From Jaltomata sinuosa (Eukaryota; Streptophyta; Magnoliopsida; Solanales; Solanaceae): DNA of 64,000 nucleotides. Below are positions 1-10,609 of this stretch, in pieces. A program made the position numbers and the translations under genes. The notes beneath the pieces are model-generated. The model saw only the letters and a program-made list of their open reading frames with translations. It was not told the origin of the DNA and made no database searches. Each line of letters starts with the position of its first letter. Within the stretch, counting starts at the first letter, position 1. The stretch is from contig QJPP01000859.1 of NCBI GenBank assembly GCA_003996215.1, positions 124,001 to 188,000 on the forward strand, in the 5' to 3' direction.

Positions 1-1
1 C

Positions 2-1905
2 CAGAAAGTCACCTCAGCAGATCTTGTAGAGTTAGAAATGGTAGACTTTGATATCATTCTGGACATGGATTGGTTACATTCCTGTTATGCCTCAGTCGAT
101 TGTAGAACTAGGATCGTTCGGTTTCAGTTTCCTTATGAGCCAGTCCTAGAGTGGAAAGGTAGTAACTCGGTGCCTATAGGTCATTTCATCTCCTACCTTA
201 AGGACAGAAAAATGATCTCCAAGGGGTATATCTATCACCTTATTTAGATTAAGGATTCAAACTCCGAGACCCTAACTGTAGAATCAGTCCCAGTGGTGAA
301 TGAGTTTCCAGAAGTGTTTCCAGAGGATCTTTCCAGAGTTCATCCCGAAAGGGAAATCGACTTCGGAATTGATCTTCTCCTAGATACCAAACCAATTTCG
401 ATTCCTCCCTACAGAATGGCTCCAGCTGAGCTTAAGGAATTGAAAGAACAACTGAAGGACTTACTAGATAAGGGTTTCATCAGACCCAATATTTCTCCAT
501 GGGGTGCTCCAGTATTGTTCATGCATAAAAAGGATGGTTCCCTCAGAATATGACTTGACTACCGTCAGTTGAACAAAGTCACAATCAAGAATAAATATCT
601 CATCCCCAGGATTGATGACTTGTTTGACCAGCTTTAGGGCGCTAGTTATTTTTCCAAGATAGACCTCAGATCCAGCTATTATCAGCTTAGAGTCAGAGAT
701 AGTGACATCCCGAAGACAACCTTCAGAACTCGGTATGGTCACTATGAATTTGTTGTTATGTCTTTTGGACTAACCAATGCTCCTATAGCTTTCATGGACC
801 TAATGAACAGGGTGTTCAAGCAGTATTTGGACTTGTTCATCATTGTCTTCATTGATTATATCCTTGTTTATTATAGAAATGAAGAGGAGCATGCGAATCA
901 TTTGAGGGTTGTTCTTAAGACCCTCAAGGATTGCCAGCTATTCGCTAAGTTCAGCAAGTGCAAATTCTAGTTACAGTCTATTGATTTCCTTGGTCATGTG
1001 GTACCTAGAGAAGGGATCCGTGTTAATTCCCAGAAAATTGAGGCAGTAAAGGACTGGCCCAGACCCACCTCTCCGACAGACATCAAAAGTTTCTTGGGTT
1101 TGGTAGGTTATTACAGGAGGTTCGTAGAAGGATTTTCATCCATAGCTTCCCCATTGACTAAGTTGACTCAGAAAATGGTCAAGTTTCAGTGGCCAGAGGA
1201 GTATGAGAAGAGTTTCTTAGAACTGAAGACCAGGTTGACCACAGCTCCTGTTTTGACTCTACCAGATGGTTCAAACGGTTACGTGATTTATTGCGATGCC
1301 TCCCGAGTTGGCTTAGGTTGTGTTTTGATGCAGCAGGGTAAGGTCATAGCTTATGCTTCCATATAGCTTAAGGCCCATGAGAAGAACTCGCAACCCATGA
1401 CCTCGAGCTTGCCCTAAAAATTTGGAGGCACTATCTGTATGGTGTTCATATTGATGTGTTCACATATCACAAGAGTCTTCAGTATGTCTTCACCTAGAAA
1501 GAGTTGAATCTTTGCCAGAGGAGATGGCTTGAGTTCTTCACGGATTATGATGTGAATGTGCTCTACCATCTGAGTAAGGCCAATATAGTGGTGGATGCTC
1601 TCAGTAGACTGTCTATGGGTAGTGTATCTCATGTTGAGGAAGAGAAGAGAGAACTGGTCAGAGATGTTCATCGGCTTGCTCGCCTAGGAGTTTGCGTTAT
1701 GGACACGTCAGACGGTAGTGTGATCATTCAGAATGGGTCAGAATCTTCTTTGGTAGCTGAAGTTAAGGAGAAGCAGGAGAGTGATCCCATACTACTTCAG
1801 CTGAAGGGTGCAGTTCATCAGCAAAGAGTAGAGGCTTTCTCCCAAGGGGGGATGGTGTACTCCGTTATCTGGGTCGCTTATGTGTTCCTAAGGTGGGTGA
1901 GTTGA
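2..1905 (+). pseudogene. pol: G1 pol: protease end, reverse transcriptase and RNase H, degenerate
   Basis: Reverse transcriptase and RNase H copy the element RNA into DNA in cytoplasmic particles. The frame starting at base 2 carries the protease end (DIILDMDWL, then a linker), the RT region with HPEREIDF, PPYRMAPAEL, GAPVLF, KIDLRSSYYQL and FGLTNAP, and RNase H from about 1270 (YCDASRVGLGCVL). The RT catalytic box reads FIDYILVYY where active enzymes have a second Asp, so the enzyme is inactive. In-frame stops lie at 245, 551, 635, 968 and 1364. Near 1380 the frame shifts, and the continuation (HYLYGVHIDVFT, then a TAG at 1495) runs to about 1905 with the RH tail LSKANIVVDALSR. Confidence 0.9.
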
Positions 1906-3219
1906 GATAGCAGATCCTTTCAGAAGCCCATAATTCTAGATATTCCATTCATCCAGGTACCACTAATATGTACCATGATCTACGGGAAGTCTATTAATGG
2001 AACGGCATGAAGAGAAACATCGCAGATATTTTGGCTAAGTGCCCTAACTGTCAGCAGGTAAAGGTAGAACATCAAAAACCAGGAGGTGTGACTCAGGAGA
2101 TTAGTATTCCTACCTGGAAGTGGGAAGTGGTCAACATGAATTTCATTATGGGCTTACTCCGTACTCGTAGGCAGCATGATTCTATTTGGGTGATAGTGGA
2201 CAGAGTCACTAAGTCAGCCCACTTCTTGGCAGTCAAGACTACATATTCTGCGGAGGATTATGCTAGGCTCTACATCAGTGAGATATTCAGATTGCATGGG
2301 GTTCGTTTGTCTATCATCTCAGATAGATGCCCTCAGTTTACTACTCATTTTTGTAGATCATTCCAGAGAGGTCTTGGTACTCAGGTAAAGCTCAACACAG
2401 CTTTTCACCCGTAGATGGATGGTCAGGCAGAGCATACCATTCAGACTCTAGAGGACATATTAAGATCCTATGTGATCGACTTCAAGGGTAGTTGGCATGA
2501 TCACCTACCTCTCATAGAGTTTGCCTCCAATAATAGCTTCCATTCCAGCATTTAGATGGCCCCATATGAGGCTCTATATGGGTGCAGATGTAGATCACCT
2601 GTTGGTTGGTTCGAAGTGGGTGAAGCAGCCTTGATTGGGCCAGATTAAGTTCATCAGGATATGAAAAAGTTCAGCTCATCAGAGATAGACTAAAGACAGC
2701 TCATCAGAGATAGACTAAAGACAGCTCAGAGTCATCAGAAATCCTATGCAGATGTTAGGAGGGGGAGCTTAGAGTTTAAAGTTAATGATTGGGTTTTCCT
2801 GAAGGTGTCACCTATGAAGGGGGTGATGAGGTTTGGCAAGAAGGGGAAGCTCAGTCCCCGGTATGTAGGTCCTTACAAGATCCTAAAGAGGGTTGGTAAT
2901 GTGGCTTATGAGTTTAGAGTTGCCAGCAGAACTAATAGTCGTTCATCCAGTCTTTCACATTTCCTTGCTGAAGAAGTGTGTGGGTGATCCGATATCTATA
3001 GTACCCTTAGAGAGTGTGACTGTGAAGGATAGCCTCACCTATGAGGAGGTTCCAGTTGAAATTCTTGACCATCAGGTTCATAGGTTGAGGAATAAGGAAG
3101 TCGCATCAGTTAAAGTTTTCTCGAGGAATCAGTCCATAGAGGGAGCTACTTGGGAAGCAGAAGCAGCCATGATATCCAAGTACCCCCACCTCTTTCCCTC
3201 TGATTCAGTTTCAGCTTAA
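1906..3219 (+). pseudogene. pol: G1 integrase and chromodomain-like tail, degenerate
   Basis: Integrase inserts the cDNA into the chromosome. The zinc-binding part is seen as IHPGTT with CPNCQQVK (about 1945-2060). In the core, the first catalytic Asp is replaced (VNMNFIMGL), the second survives (ISDRCPQFT) and the Glu region reads DGQAEHTIQ. Stops lie at 1994, 2412 and 2553. The segment at 2685-2730 is locally duplicated: the phrase cagctcatcagagatagactaaa occurs twice within 35 bases. After a shift near 2930 the tail resumes at HPVFHISLLKKCVG and ends with EILDHQVHRLRNKEVASVKV and GATWEAEAAM. That is the chromodomain-like end of Tekay-type chromoviruses, which may steer integration to heterochromatin. 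It stops just before the polypurine tract. Confidence 0.88.
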
Positions 3220-3429
3220 GGTAATTAGTTCCTCTCCAATATCTTAGTTTACTCTTGTGTAATTCAGTCTCAGTACCATTGTTCCAGTAGTTATCCTTGC
3301 ATTTCAGCATACTTGCATGTTTATGGAAATCAGTTCAGTAGATATCAGTTTCCAGTACTCAATTGGTAGGGATTCAGCTCTTTCCCTCCAATATCAGCTT
3401 GTTTAGTCTTCATTCAAGGATGAATGATC

Positions 3430-3444
3430 CCAAGGGGGAGATAT
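3430..3444 (+). promoter_or_regulatory. G1 polypurine tract
   Basis: CCAAGGGGGAGATAT directly precedes the 3' LTR. This purine run is the usual primer for plus-strand DNA synthesis, and its position fixes the LTR start. Confidence 0.8.
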
Positions 3445-5156
3445 AGTAACACCCTAGAACTTCCAAGCCCAGACTTAGCTCAGAAAACCAGAAGAAATAA
3501 AATTTTCCAACTGTCAGGGACCATGAGTCACTTCTACGAGCCGTGGAACAATCCACGAGTCGTGTACTGGACTTGTGGAACTCAGAACAGAGAACTGTCC
3601 CTCTGAAGTTCATTCCACGACTTGAGTCCACGACCCATAGAAATTTCCACGGATTGTGGAACTCGCCCGTGGAATCCTCCATGCATATGGTCCCCAGGAA
3701 CCACGATTGGGTTCCACGACCCGTGGAAGCTTCCACGAGTCATGAACCCAGCTCGTGGGACTCAGGGTTCAAAGGCCCAAAATTGCAAGTTAGGAACCAC
3801 GAGTGGGTTCCACGACCCGTGGAAGTTTTCATGAGTCGTGAATCCAACTCGTGGGACTCATACCCAGAAGCTAACTCTCAGGACTAGGGAACCACGACAT
3901 GCTTCCAAGACTCGTGGAAGTTTCCACGAGCCGTAGGACTCAGTCGTGATCCCTGAGTTGCGAATTTCAGCAGTCTTTCTTATAAATTTCTCAGTTCTTA
4001 CAGTTTTTATGGAATTAATCACATGTTCTGGGAAAATTAGTACTGTTTCATAAAAAATGGTCAGAAACCTTAGCTTATAGATGTTCTAGTATTTTATGAT
4101 TTTGACTTGCTAGGCAGATTAGTTATATGCTCATGCTTCAGAAATTGAGTGATATCTTTCAGTATTTGATGTTGCATTCCCAGTCAGTTATCATTATTTT
4201 GAGCTATCTTTCATTTCAATATGTTGTTCTTACATTCATTGGGAGTAGACTTAGTACCGAGTGGACTAGGGGATGAGGGCTTAGCTTTCAGTTTAGGCTA
4301 TGACCTTTAGCAGCATTCCCCAAGTCCCAGAACTATGGCACCACCGTAGGTTTAGATGAGTCAGCTGTCAGACTAGGTTGCACCTCCTTATCCCTTGTGG
4401 ACATCAGTAGTGGATCCACGTCAGACTTGTTCGTACCCTTGGCAAGGTATGAACACCCTCCCATCCAAGGTTACAGGTTGGACCCATAGTTGGCTAATCT
4501 TGGGGTATGTTGATTAGTAGTGTCTCCCACAGTCAGACTCCTATTTTCAGTGACCTTTTATCTAGTACATATATTATCAGCATTTAGTTCAGCTTTCAGT
4601 TTATTGGCAGTATGTTTATTTCATGATCAGCTCTATATTGTCCAGCTTAGCATATATCTTGCTTGCTCAGTACATTCAAAGTACTGACACATACTTTTGT
4701 GCTACATCATTTTATGATGTAGGTTTAGGTACTCACCATCCAGACCGCATTTACTTTGACTCCTGGTCCGTACTCAACAGTTCATTTGGTTAGTCCTCAT
4801 TAGTCCGAGGACAGTAGACATGCTTCATTTCAGTATTTATTCCTAGTTTCAGATTTGTTAGAGTTAGCTAGGGGCATGTCCCAGCAACTCCTATTCAGTT
4901 AGATGGCTTTCAGACATAGATTAGACTCAGCAGTTGTTAGTGTTGTTTATCAATCAGAACTATACTATTTATGTTCCTAAAATATTTAGACTTTTGAATT
5001 CTTCCCATTTTCAGATATTTAAGTTGTTTTAGCTTTCGCACAGTGAATGTTTACATTGAATTATCTCCATATATATTCCATGCCCATGGGTGAGCTTTGG
5101 GTCACTTGTGACACTAAGCACCGTGTCGGGTTCAGGGATAGCTTCGGGGCGTCACA
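3445..5156 (+). repeat. G1 3' LTR (about 1.7 kb)
   Basis: It starts with AGTAACACCCTAGAAC, the chromovirus TGTAACACCC start with T changed to A, and ends with GGGGCGTCACA. No open gene lies inside. The first third carries the CCACGA palindrome cluster. A TATA-like TCTTATAAATTT lies near 3979. The end has the short inverted motif GTCACTTGTGAC (5101-5110 and just before). The sister LTR is outside the window, so age cannot be estimated. Confidence 0.8.
3525..3960. repeat. Cluster of CCACGA-type palindromic words (type A) in the G1 LTR
   Basis: About twenty copies or half copies of a self-complementary word of form TTCCACGANNCGTGGAA occur in 430 bases, for example TTCCACGACCCGTGGAA at 3714-3730 and again near 3808. 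The pattern is a loose unit of roughly 100 bases: ACCACGA, spacer, two full palindromes back to back, then CTCGTGGGACTCAGG. Arms are conserved while the central two to four bases vary (GACCC, GAGTC, GATT). Open frames across it appear to be chance. Function unknown. Confidence 0.8.
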
Positions 5157-5351
5157 GGTACAAACCCCAAGACTAGAAATATCGACACTTTGCTCTATTG
5201 TTTGGTCTGCTATACCCAACTCAAATGGATATCGCAATACTGATGGTCCCTTAACTCACACAGCTCCAGCTGAAGTGGAGGAGGAAGCTTGCCTATGAGA
5301 AAATGGGTTAGTAGCATCTTTTATCAACCCAACATCCTGTGTTTGTGTCAC

Positions 5352-5747
5352 CTAGATCATATGGTCCACATCAGGCATAGTTGGGACTGCCGAATCTATA
5401 CAGAAGAGATGAATAAAGTAAGGAAAAGGGATACTAGTTTTTTCTCTGAATGCTTGCTCATGAATCTCCTCTATGATGTAGCAGGGGATGTTTATCTCAT
5501 AACTAGCATGATGCTGGAAACTATGTCGGGCTGCCTCATCCCTTGTAGCTTGAGCATTTAGTGCATCTTGACGGGCAACCTCTTGTCTCTCTTGCTCAGC
5601 TGCAACATTTTGATTAGCTAAATCTATGGCAGCCTGAGCATCCTGTGCAACTTGGGCAACTGCAGCTGCCTGAATCCTTTGTTGTTCCTCGGCCAACATC
5701 CGTGTTGTGGCCTGTTCAGGTGTCTCGACAACCCCATCCTTCACCAT
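5352..5747 (-). pseudogene. F leader/gag N-terminal ORF fragment
   Basis: A 131-residue frame starts with MVKDGVVETPEQATTRML, about 180 bases inside the primer site, where gag should begin. Its first 75 residues are rich in Ala, Gln and Glu and predict a coiled helix. The rest (HSFQHHASYE onward) looks less constrained. I recognise no domain. The reading can be followed in another frame toward 5160 with serine-rich sequence, then G1 cuts it. Role as the start of a capsid precursor is inferred from position only. Confidence 0.5.
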
Positions 5748-5925
5748 ATTTCTCAGAGTTTGTTAGAGTTTGGTATCAAATGGAATTAGGGGATTTCCTT
5801 GACTCCATGTATTAGGCATGCACAAGTATGCAACCTATGAAACAAAACAAAAACAACAAAAAGTAAATCAGGAAATAAGGACTAATAGTGAAATAAACAC
5901 AATTTCTCTTAATCCTAAACCGTAT

Positions 5926-5943
5926 TCCCCAGCAATGGTGCCA
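5926..5943 (-). promoter_or_regulatory. F primer-binding site (tRNA-Asp type)
   Basis: On the minus strand TGGCACCATTGCTGGGGA lies five bases after the LTR end. It matches the complement of the tRNA-Asp 3' end (TGGCGCCGTTGCCGGGGA) with three differences. Confidence 0.8.
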
Positions 5944-5948
5944 AAATT

Positions 5949-7430
5949 TGATATGGACAAATTACACCTCCAAAAGGAAGTATAAAGCGGTCATTGGTCA
6001 AATATATAACTTAAACAAGGTTAGGGTCGATCCCACAGGGAATATGGTAGGACCTCATTCAACTGTGTGTATTTACGCTCTTAGTTGTCTTATTTCCCTA
6101 ATGGGGGTTTTTAAGTATAAAGTAATATTTGTAAAGTATCAAGTAACAAGTAACAACAAGTATTGATATTGTTTTAATTCAGAGAGAGAATGGACTATGA
6201 CTTTTCCCCATGAGTTCATAACATAGTAGGCGTTGTACTAGCAATCTATTCTAGTGCTTAGCATGCAAGATCGGTAAGTTAGGTTCACCTAAATGGTTGG
6301 TCCCCTAGATAGATGAATTTCACAATGCAACTTGGTCCATCTACGGGTGTGTTTTACTAGCCCTTACCTTTGATCCTAAATTAGCTATTCCCGGATAAGG
6401 TAAACCTATTAGATGAGGGTGGTGGCCTCAAATCTCTGTTTTATCATCCCTTTTCCAGTTGTTACCCCATTGGTCCGACAAGTAAGAATAAGGAGAGTTC
6501 TAATGTTGCGCACCATTAAAAAGCAATCAAAGCAAAGGGATTAATAATACATGCATAAACACCTTCTTAGAATTGCTAAGTACTTTGCCTACTTTGTTAA
6601 TCCGCCATGGTTCCCACAACCCTAGTTGTGGATTTAGCTACTCATGTTCATAAGCAAACAATCAGATGTTGTTGAAGAATTCATAATCGTATACTTACGA
6701 GATGATGTAAAGAAATTTAGAATCTTGATTAAATAAAGAAGAATCAAGAGTCAAGAGCCAATGGATGTATAAATCTCTCAAAATCAAGAACAATATAATA
6801 CCAAGTGTTTTTGAAGTTGTTTCCGAAAAAATAATACAACATAACACGTAAAAGAAAGCCTAAGAAAGGTATTTATAGACATTACAAATCCTATCCTAAA
6901 TAAACTAGGAGAACTGGGTTTGGCATCTTCCACGGACATAATCCATCGTCCGTGGAACGTTCTACGGCTCGTGTAAGCTTCTCGTGGAAATCAGGCCCCT
7001 TGTCTTCTTGTAGGTTAAATTCCACGAAGATATTCTATGTCTCGTGGATTGATCCACGGCTCGTGGACTGGCCTCGTGGATCTCAGGATTTTTACTCATC
7101 TTCTAATTAGGTTCCATGAATATGAACCATGACTAGTGGAAAGGTCCACAGCTCATGGAACCCTATCGTGAATCTCAGGGCTTCAGGCACCTTTACACTA
7201 TTATTTCCACGACTGACTTCCACGATTCGTGGATGCTTTCATGACTCATTGTGTAGAGTCGTGGAAGTCAGTTCCGGCCCTTTTTGCAATCATTTTCTGA
7301 ACTTAACCTCTGAACCTTGTTTTCCTGCAAACAAACTTAAAAACACATTAAATCTACTAAAAATCGCTAAAGAACATACTCCAATTCCAAGTTTTAAGCG
7401 TCAAAAGTGCTGCAAAACCATGGCACATCA
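5949..7430 (-). repeat. F 5' LTR (about 1.48 kb)
   Basis: Bounds are TGATATGG on the plus-left side and GGCACATCA on the right, so the LTR runs TGATGTGCC...CCATATCA on the minus strand, with proper TG...CA ends. The left edge is fixed by the primer site. It contains AGGGTCGATCCCACAGGGA (6025-6043), a phrase also seen at 63965-63995 in another LTR. The right third holds a CCACGA palindrome cluster. Confidence 0.75.
6930..7272. repeat. Type A CCACGA palindrome cluster in the F LTR
   Basis: The same word family as in the G1 LTR: TTCCACGG...CCGTGGAA (6928-6958), TCCACGGCTCGTGGA (7050-7064), TTCCACGATTCGTGGA (7219-7234) and many half words with CTCGTGGA and GTGGAACC. Several groups end with a TCTCAGG phrase, as in G1. 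The surrounding LTR is otherwise unlike the G1 LTR. Confidence 0.75.
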
Positions 7431-7559
7431 AGTATAATAGAGAAAAGTAATAGAGGGTGATGGTTGATAGGAGAAAAAGAAGAAGAAAGGTTGTGGGTCA
7501 ATTTCTAGGTCAGGTTGGTTAATGGGTAGGTCAACAAAAAATTTAAAAACTTACCTAGG

Positions 7560-7835
7560 TGTGCCGCGATGTCTGATTCGCACATGACAATATGCATCTC
7601 ACACATCAGTTTGCACGTGACGTTGGGAGACCAATTTTTTGCCCAGACTTGTAGTTCAGCATGCTATGGAGGTGCAATGCACAAAATGAAAGGTGCAATT
7701 TGCACCTTCGATCGCACATCAGCTCTACTATTCTTTTTCTTCCCAGTTCACTAGTCTGTGTGTGTGGTGCCACATGCGTGCGCACAATGGGATGTGCAAA
7801 CTGCATGGCCAATCGCACATGTTCTACTGTCCTTT
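7560..7835. repeat. Type C palindrome cluster (GTGCGA/TCGCAC words) in AT-1
   Basis: Self-complementary or near self-complementary words are repeated: GATTCGCACATG (7575), GGTGCAATTTGCACC (7691-7705), GATCGCACATC (7710), GTGTGTGGTGCCACATGCGTGCGCAC (7757-7782) and GATGTGCAAACTGCATGGCCAATCGCACATG (7791-7821). AT-2 carries the same block at 17180-17460. It lies between the protease end and the 3' region of the element. Confidence 0.7.
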
Positions 7836-7924
7836 TCTTTGAATTACTCATTTTTCCATCTCCGTGCATTCCTAAAACTCACCAAAAACAACAAAAGGGT
7901 AAAAGAAATGAATTTAAAACACTT

Positions 7925-8640
7925 GGGTTGCCTTCCAAGAAGCGCTTGATTTTATGTCGCAGCTCGACGATAGTACCTTAATCTCTCAATCATTATCCAG
8001 GAGCATACCAATCTAATTGGCATGGTCCCATCCCAAGCAAGGGAAGTGCTGCTTCAACAACTTCATAGCATTCTCTTATTGCCAAGTTGGCAACACCATA
8101 GATTCTGGTACCTCCTTTATTTCAAACTGACCATGGGATTAAACCAACTTGCCCTCGGAAGTGATCACAGATGCAACTCTAAACTCGTTTAGTGGTCTAG
8201 TAGGTTGACATACATTAAATGTAACTTCCTCGCTCCCCTCACGTAACTTAAGCTCTCCAGCTCTACATCAACAAGAGCTCTCCCGGTTGCCAATAGTGTT
8301 TCCCTAATATGATGGGCACATTAAGATCAACATCGCAAACCAAGACCACAAAGTCGCTGGCAAGATGAACTTGTCTACCTTTACCAACACATCAAACAAA
8401 ATCTCCACCAGGTGTTTTATTGAACAATCAGGCATTAGCAATCTCATTGATGTAGGCTTAGGAGTACCTATGCCTAATTTTCTAAAAATCACAAGGGGCA
8501 TCAAGTTGATACTTACCCCGAGATCATATAAGGCCTTTCAAAACAAAAATACTCCAATAGTACACGGGATGGTGAATGCTCCTGGATCTTTCCATTTAGG
8601 GGTGATGTTGCTTCTCATCACCGCACTATAATTGTGGAAT
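7925..8640 (-). pseudogene. AT-1 aspartic protease region, degenerate
   Basis: The retropepsin cleaves the element's own polyprotein. On the minus strand the frame 8504-8304 reads MPLVIFRKLGIGTPKPTSM and HLVEILFDVLVKVDKFILPA, the core typical of Athila/Tat proteases. The reading then shifts toward ILGRPLLATGRAL-like sequence (clear in the AT-2 copy at 17577-17942). The end near 7930-7980 encodes the phrase KRFLEGNPSV/LLGRQPK in alternative frames, found again at 17530 and 20080. Confidence 0.7.
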
Positions 8641-8699
8641 ACTTCTACCATCCCCACATCAATCACTCACTTCTTCTTTAACATCTCCATTGTAAACTT

Positions 8700-10350
8700 G
8701 GCATACCCTGGCATTTGCATGAGAGAGTAAACCAAAGGAATATTGATGACTAGCTTGTTGAACATGCTGACAAAGTTATTGAATTGATCATCTTACTTTT
8801 TCTTGGCTAACCTCTGAGGATATGGAGAGGGCCCTTTTGGCAATATCTTTGGCATACTTAGATCATCCTCCTCAATCTCAATAGCAATTTGCGAAGGAAA
8901 CTCGGTCTCATCCTTCTCTTCATGTGGGTCTTCATCATTTTCACTTACATTAGGTGCACTAGGCTTCACCCAAATATTTGGACTCTCATCAACTTTGCTC
9001 TCAACAACAACATCCTCTTCTATATTTTCCTCATGCTCCATAACAACCTCAATATTCAGATTCCTTACCCCGCTAAGCATCCTTCCACTCTGAGTGACTA
9101 TTGCCATCACATGGCCATCATTCTTCGAGTTCGCAAGTGTGTCACTTGGAAGTATGCCTTTCAAACAATGGTTTATTTGAGAGGAGAGGTGGTTCATTTG
9201 GGCCTCTAAATGCTTGATAGATGCTAAATGGGAACTCACCATTTGATAAAGAGTGGATACCTCACTTTTTAAATCTTTCACCTTGTTATTCGTTGATTCA
9301 ACTCTTTTCAATACTTAAGACAAAATGTCCTCAATCTTGGAATGTTCGGGGTTACTCATTGTTGGTTGGTAGAGAGACACATTGGCTTTTGTTGGAGGCA
9401 CGTAAGGGTTAGCACTACGGTGATTATAACGATCACCGTCTCTCACGTTCTCTCCATGGACCATCACAGTTTCTACCCTGCTCCCTATCTCTCTATTGAT
9501 TTTCTTTGTCTCGATTCCAACCTTAGTTCTCCTCTTAGACACCAAGGACCTTGGCTTATATTCAGGTTAAGAACCCGCCGCTAGAAAACAGGCCTCCTCA
9601 TCCATAGGGGAGTACACACCTTTATCATGAGATCTAAAACCATAAGTACCCACTGTATTAACACTTTTTGCTCCACTTTCCATCATGTGTTTAACCAATA
9701 GGTCAATTTGCATCAATATTTTAGCCATTGTATCATCTCTCTCTTCTTCTTTTTTGTCTCATTTCACTAGTTATTTTAGAAGAGGTAACACCCGATGAGA
9801 CATCAACTTCTCTTATGTGACATGCCATATTGGTTTTTATCATCCGCTCTAAGAAAGTTGTAGCAAGGCCATAGTTTTGGTCCATAAATGTTCTGCATGC
9901 AAGTTTATTTACCACTGATTTATTCATTGAGTCTAAGGCTCAATAGAAGCTTTGAAGGAGTACATTATCTGGCAAACTATGATTTGGACACAATAGAAGC
10001 TTTTTCTTGAACCTTAGTCATGCTTCATGTAATGGCTTATCCGGTAATTGGCAAAATTTGGTGATATCATCCCTTAGTTACATCATCTGAGAGGGAGGGA
10101 AGAATCTCACAAAAAATGCCTCAACTAGGCCATTCCACATTGTAATAGAGCCCTCCGGGAGCTCCTCAAGCCAAGTCGTCGCTTCCCCCGTAAGGGAGAA
10201 GGGGAATAATCGGAGTGGGATTGACTCTTGAGATATATTATTGATGTTGAAAGGCTGGCATATTTCAACAAAGTTTCGGATATGCCGGTTGGCGTCTATA
10301 TGAGCCAGCCCTCCAAAAATTCCTTTCATCTAGATTAAATAGAGCATAGT
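8700..10350 (-). pseudogene. gag: AT-1 gag (capsid) remnant
   Basis: Gag forms the particle that packages element RNA. From 10329 down, the minus strand reads FGGLAHIDANRHIRNFVEIC, then LFPFSLTGEATTWLEELPEG and LVEAFFVRFFPPSQMM, the core of the Retrotrans_gag fold (PF03732). Pieces follow at 9927-9733 and 9545-9315. The C-terminal part 9311-8793 has VESTNNKVKDLKSEVS, a coiled-coil stretch, a hydrophilic acidic region and PYPQRLAKKK. Frame breaks near 9930-10070 and at 9312 separate the parts. The same protein is seen in AT-2 (24683-25756 and 42000-42300). Confidence 0.8.
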
Positions 10351-10584
10351 GCTTGTCACATGGAACCCGACATTTCCTATGATTGGGGTAGGCAGATTGC
10401 ACCTATGGCACCATGGACCACGGGTTCATTGTCTGTATCTATATATCCGTCGACACTCTCTTGGTCACCTGCTTGAATCATGGGCACCCTGTTTGCAACA
10501 ACAAATACAACAAATAAAAGGAAAAGAGAACAAACACTCAACAAAATGAACTAAACGACAATAAAATGGAAAATCAAGTACTAT

Positions 10585-10602
10585 TCCCAAGTAACGGCAC
10601 CA
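10585..10602 (-). promoter_or_regulatory. AT-1 primer-binding site (tRNA-Asp-like)
   Basis: The minus strand has TGGTGCCGTTACTTGGGA, a diverged match to the tRNA-Asp primer site, seven bases inside the LTR end. Confidence 0.7.
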
Positions 10603-10609
10603 TTTTTTA

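Larger units (their letters stand above)
1..5156 (+). mobile_element. Ty3/gypsy chromovirus G1 (Tekay/Del type), 3' part
   Basis: The window opens inside the pol region of a plus-strand Ty3/gypsy element. Protease end, reverse transcriptase, RNase H, integrase and a chromodomain-like tail follow in order, then a polypurine tract and the 3' LTR. The order PR-RT-RH-IN-chromodomain is that of plant chromoviruses, and the tail resembles the Tekay/Del lineage. The 5' LTR, gag and most of the protease lie left of the window, so its target duplication cannot be tested. Its LTR ends against minus-strand element F, whose leader is cut there, so G1 probably inserted into F. The copy is dead: many in-frame stops, a frameshift and altered catalytic residues. 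Confidence 0.9.
5157..7430 (-). mobile_element. Ty3/gypsy element F, 5' end only (minus strand)
   Basis: Read on the minus strand this is a 5' LTR (7430 to 5949), a primer-binding site and the first part of the internal region, cut at 5156/5157 by the end of the G1 LTR. The primer site fits tRNA-Asp, typical of Athila/Tat-type Ty3/gypsy elements rather than chromoviruses. The rest of its coding region must lie left of G1 or be lost. It abuts AT-1 at 7430/7431 and was probably inserted there. Confidence 0.7.
7431..10609 (-). mobile_element. Athila/Tat-like element AT-1, 5' internal half
   Basis: The minus strand reads primer site, gag, protease and a conserved post-protease phrase, then a palindrome cluster, and stops at F. 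The whole segment matches AT-2 internal DNA (42566 down to 17090 once E and the LINE are removed). No RT or integrase is present. Its 5' LTR is 10610-12061, which is also the 3' LTR of AT-2, so the copies form a tandem sharing one LTR. Confidence 0.78.

Noticed and set aside
3410..3887. Overlapping ORFs on both strands across the G1 LTR cluster
   Set aside because: They arise from the repeated CCACGA words, have no domain, and lie in an LTR.
7661..7981. Cys-rich ORF of 106 residues
   Set aside because: Produced by GTGCGCACATG-type palindromes in non-coding AT-1 DNA; same words elsewhere are not open.
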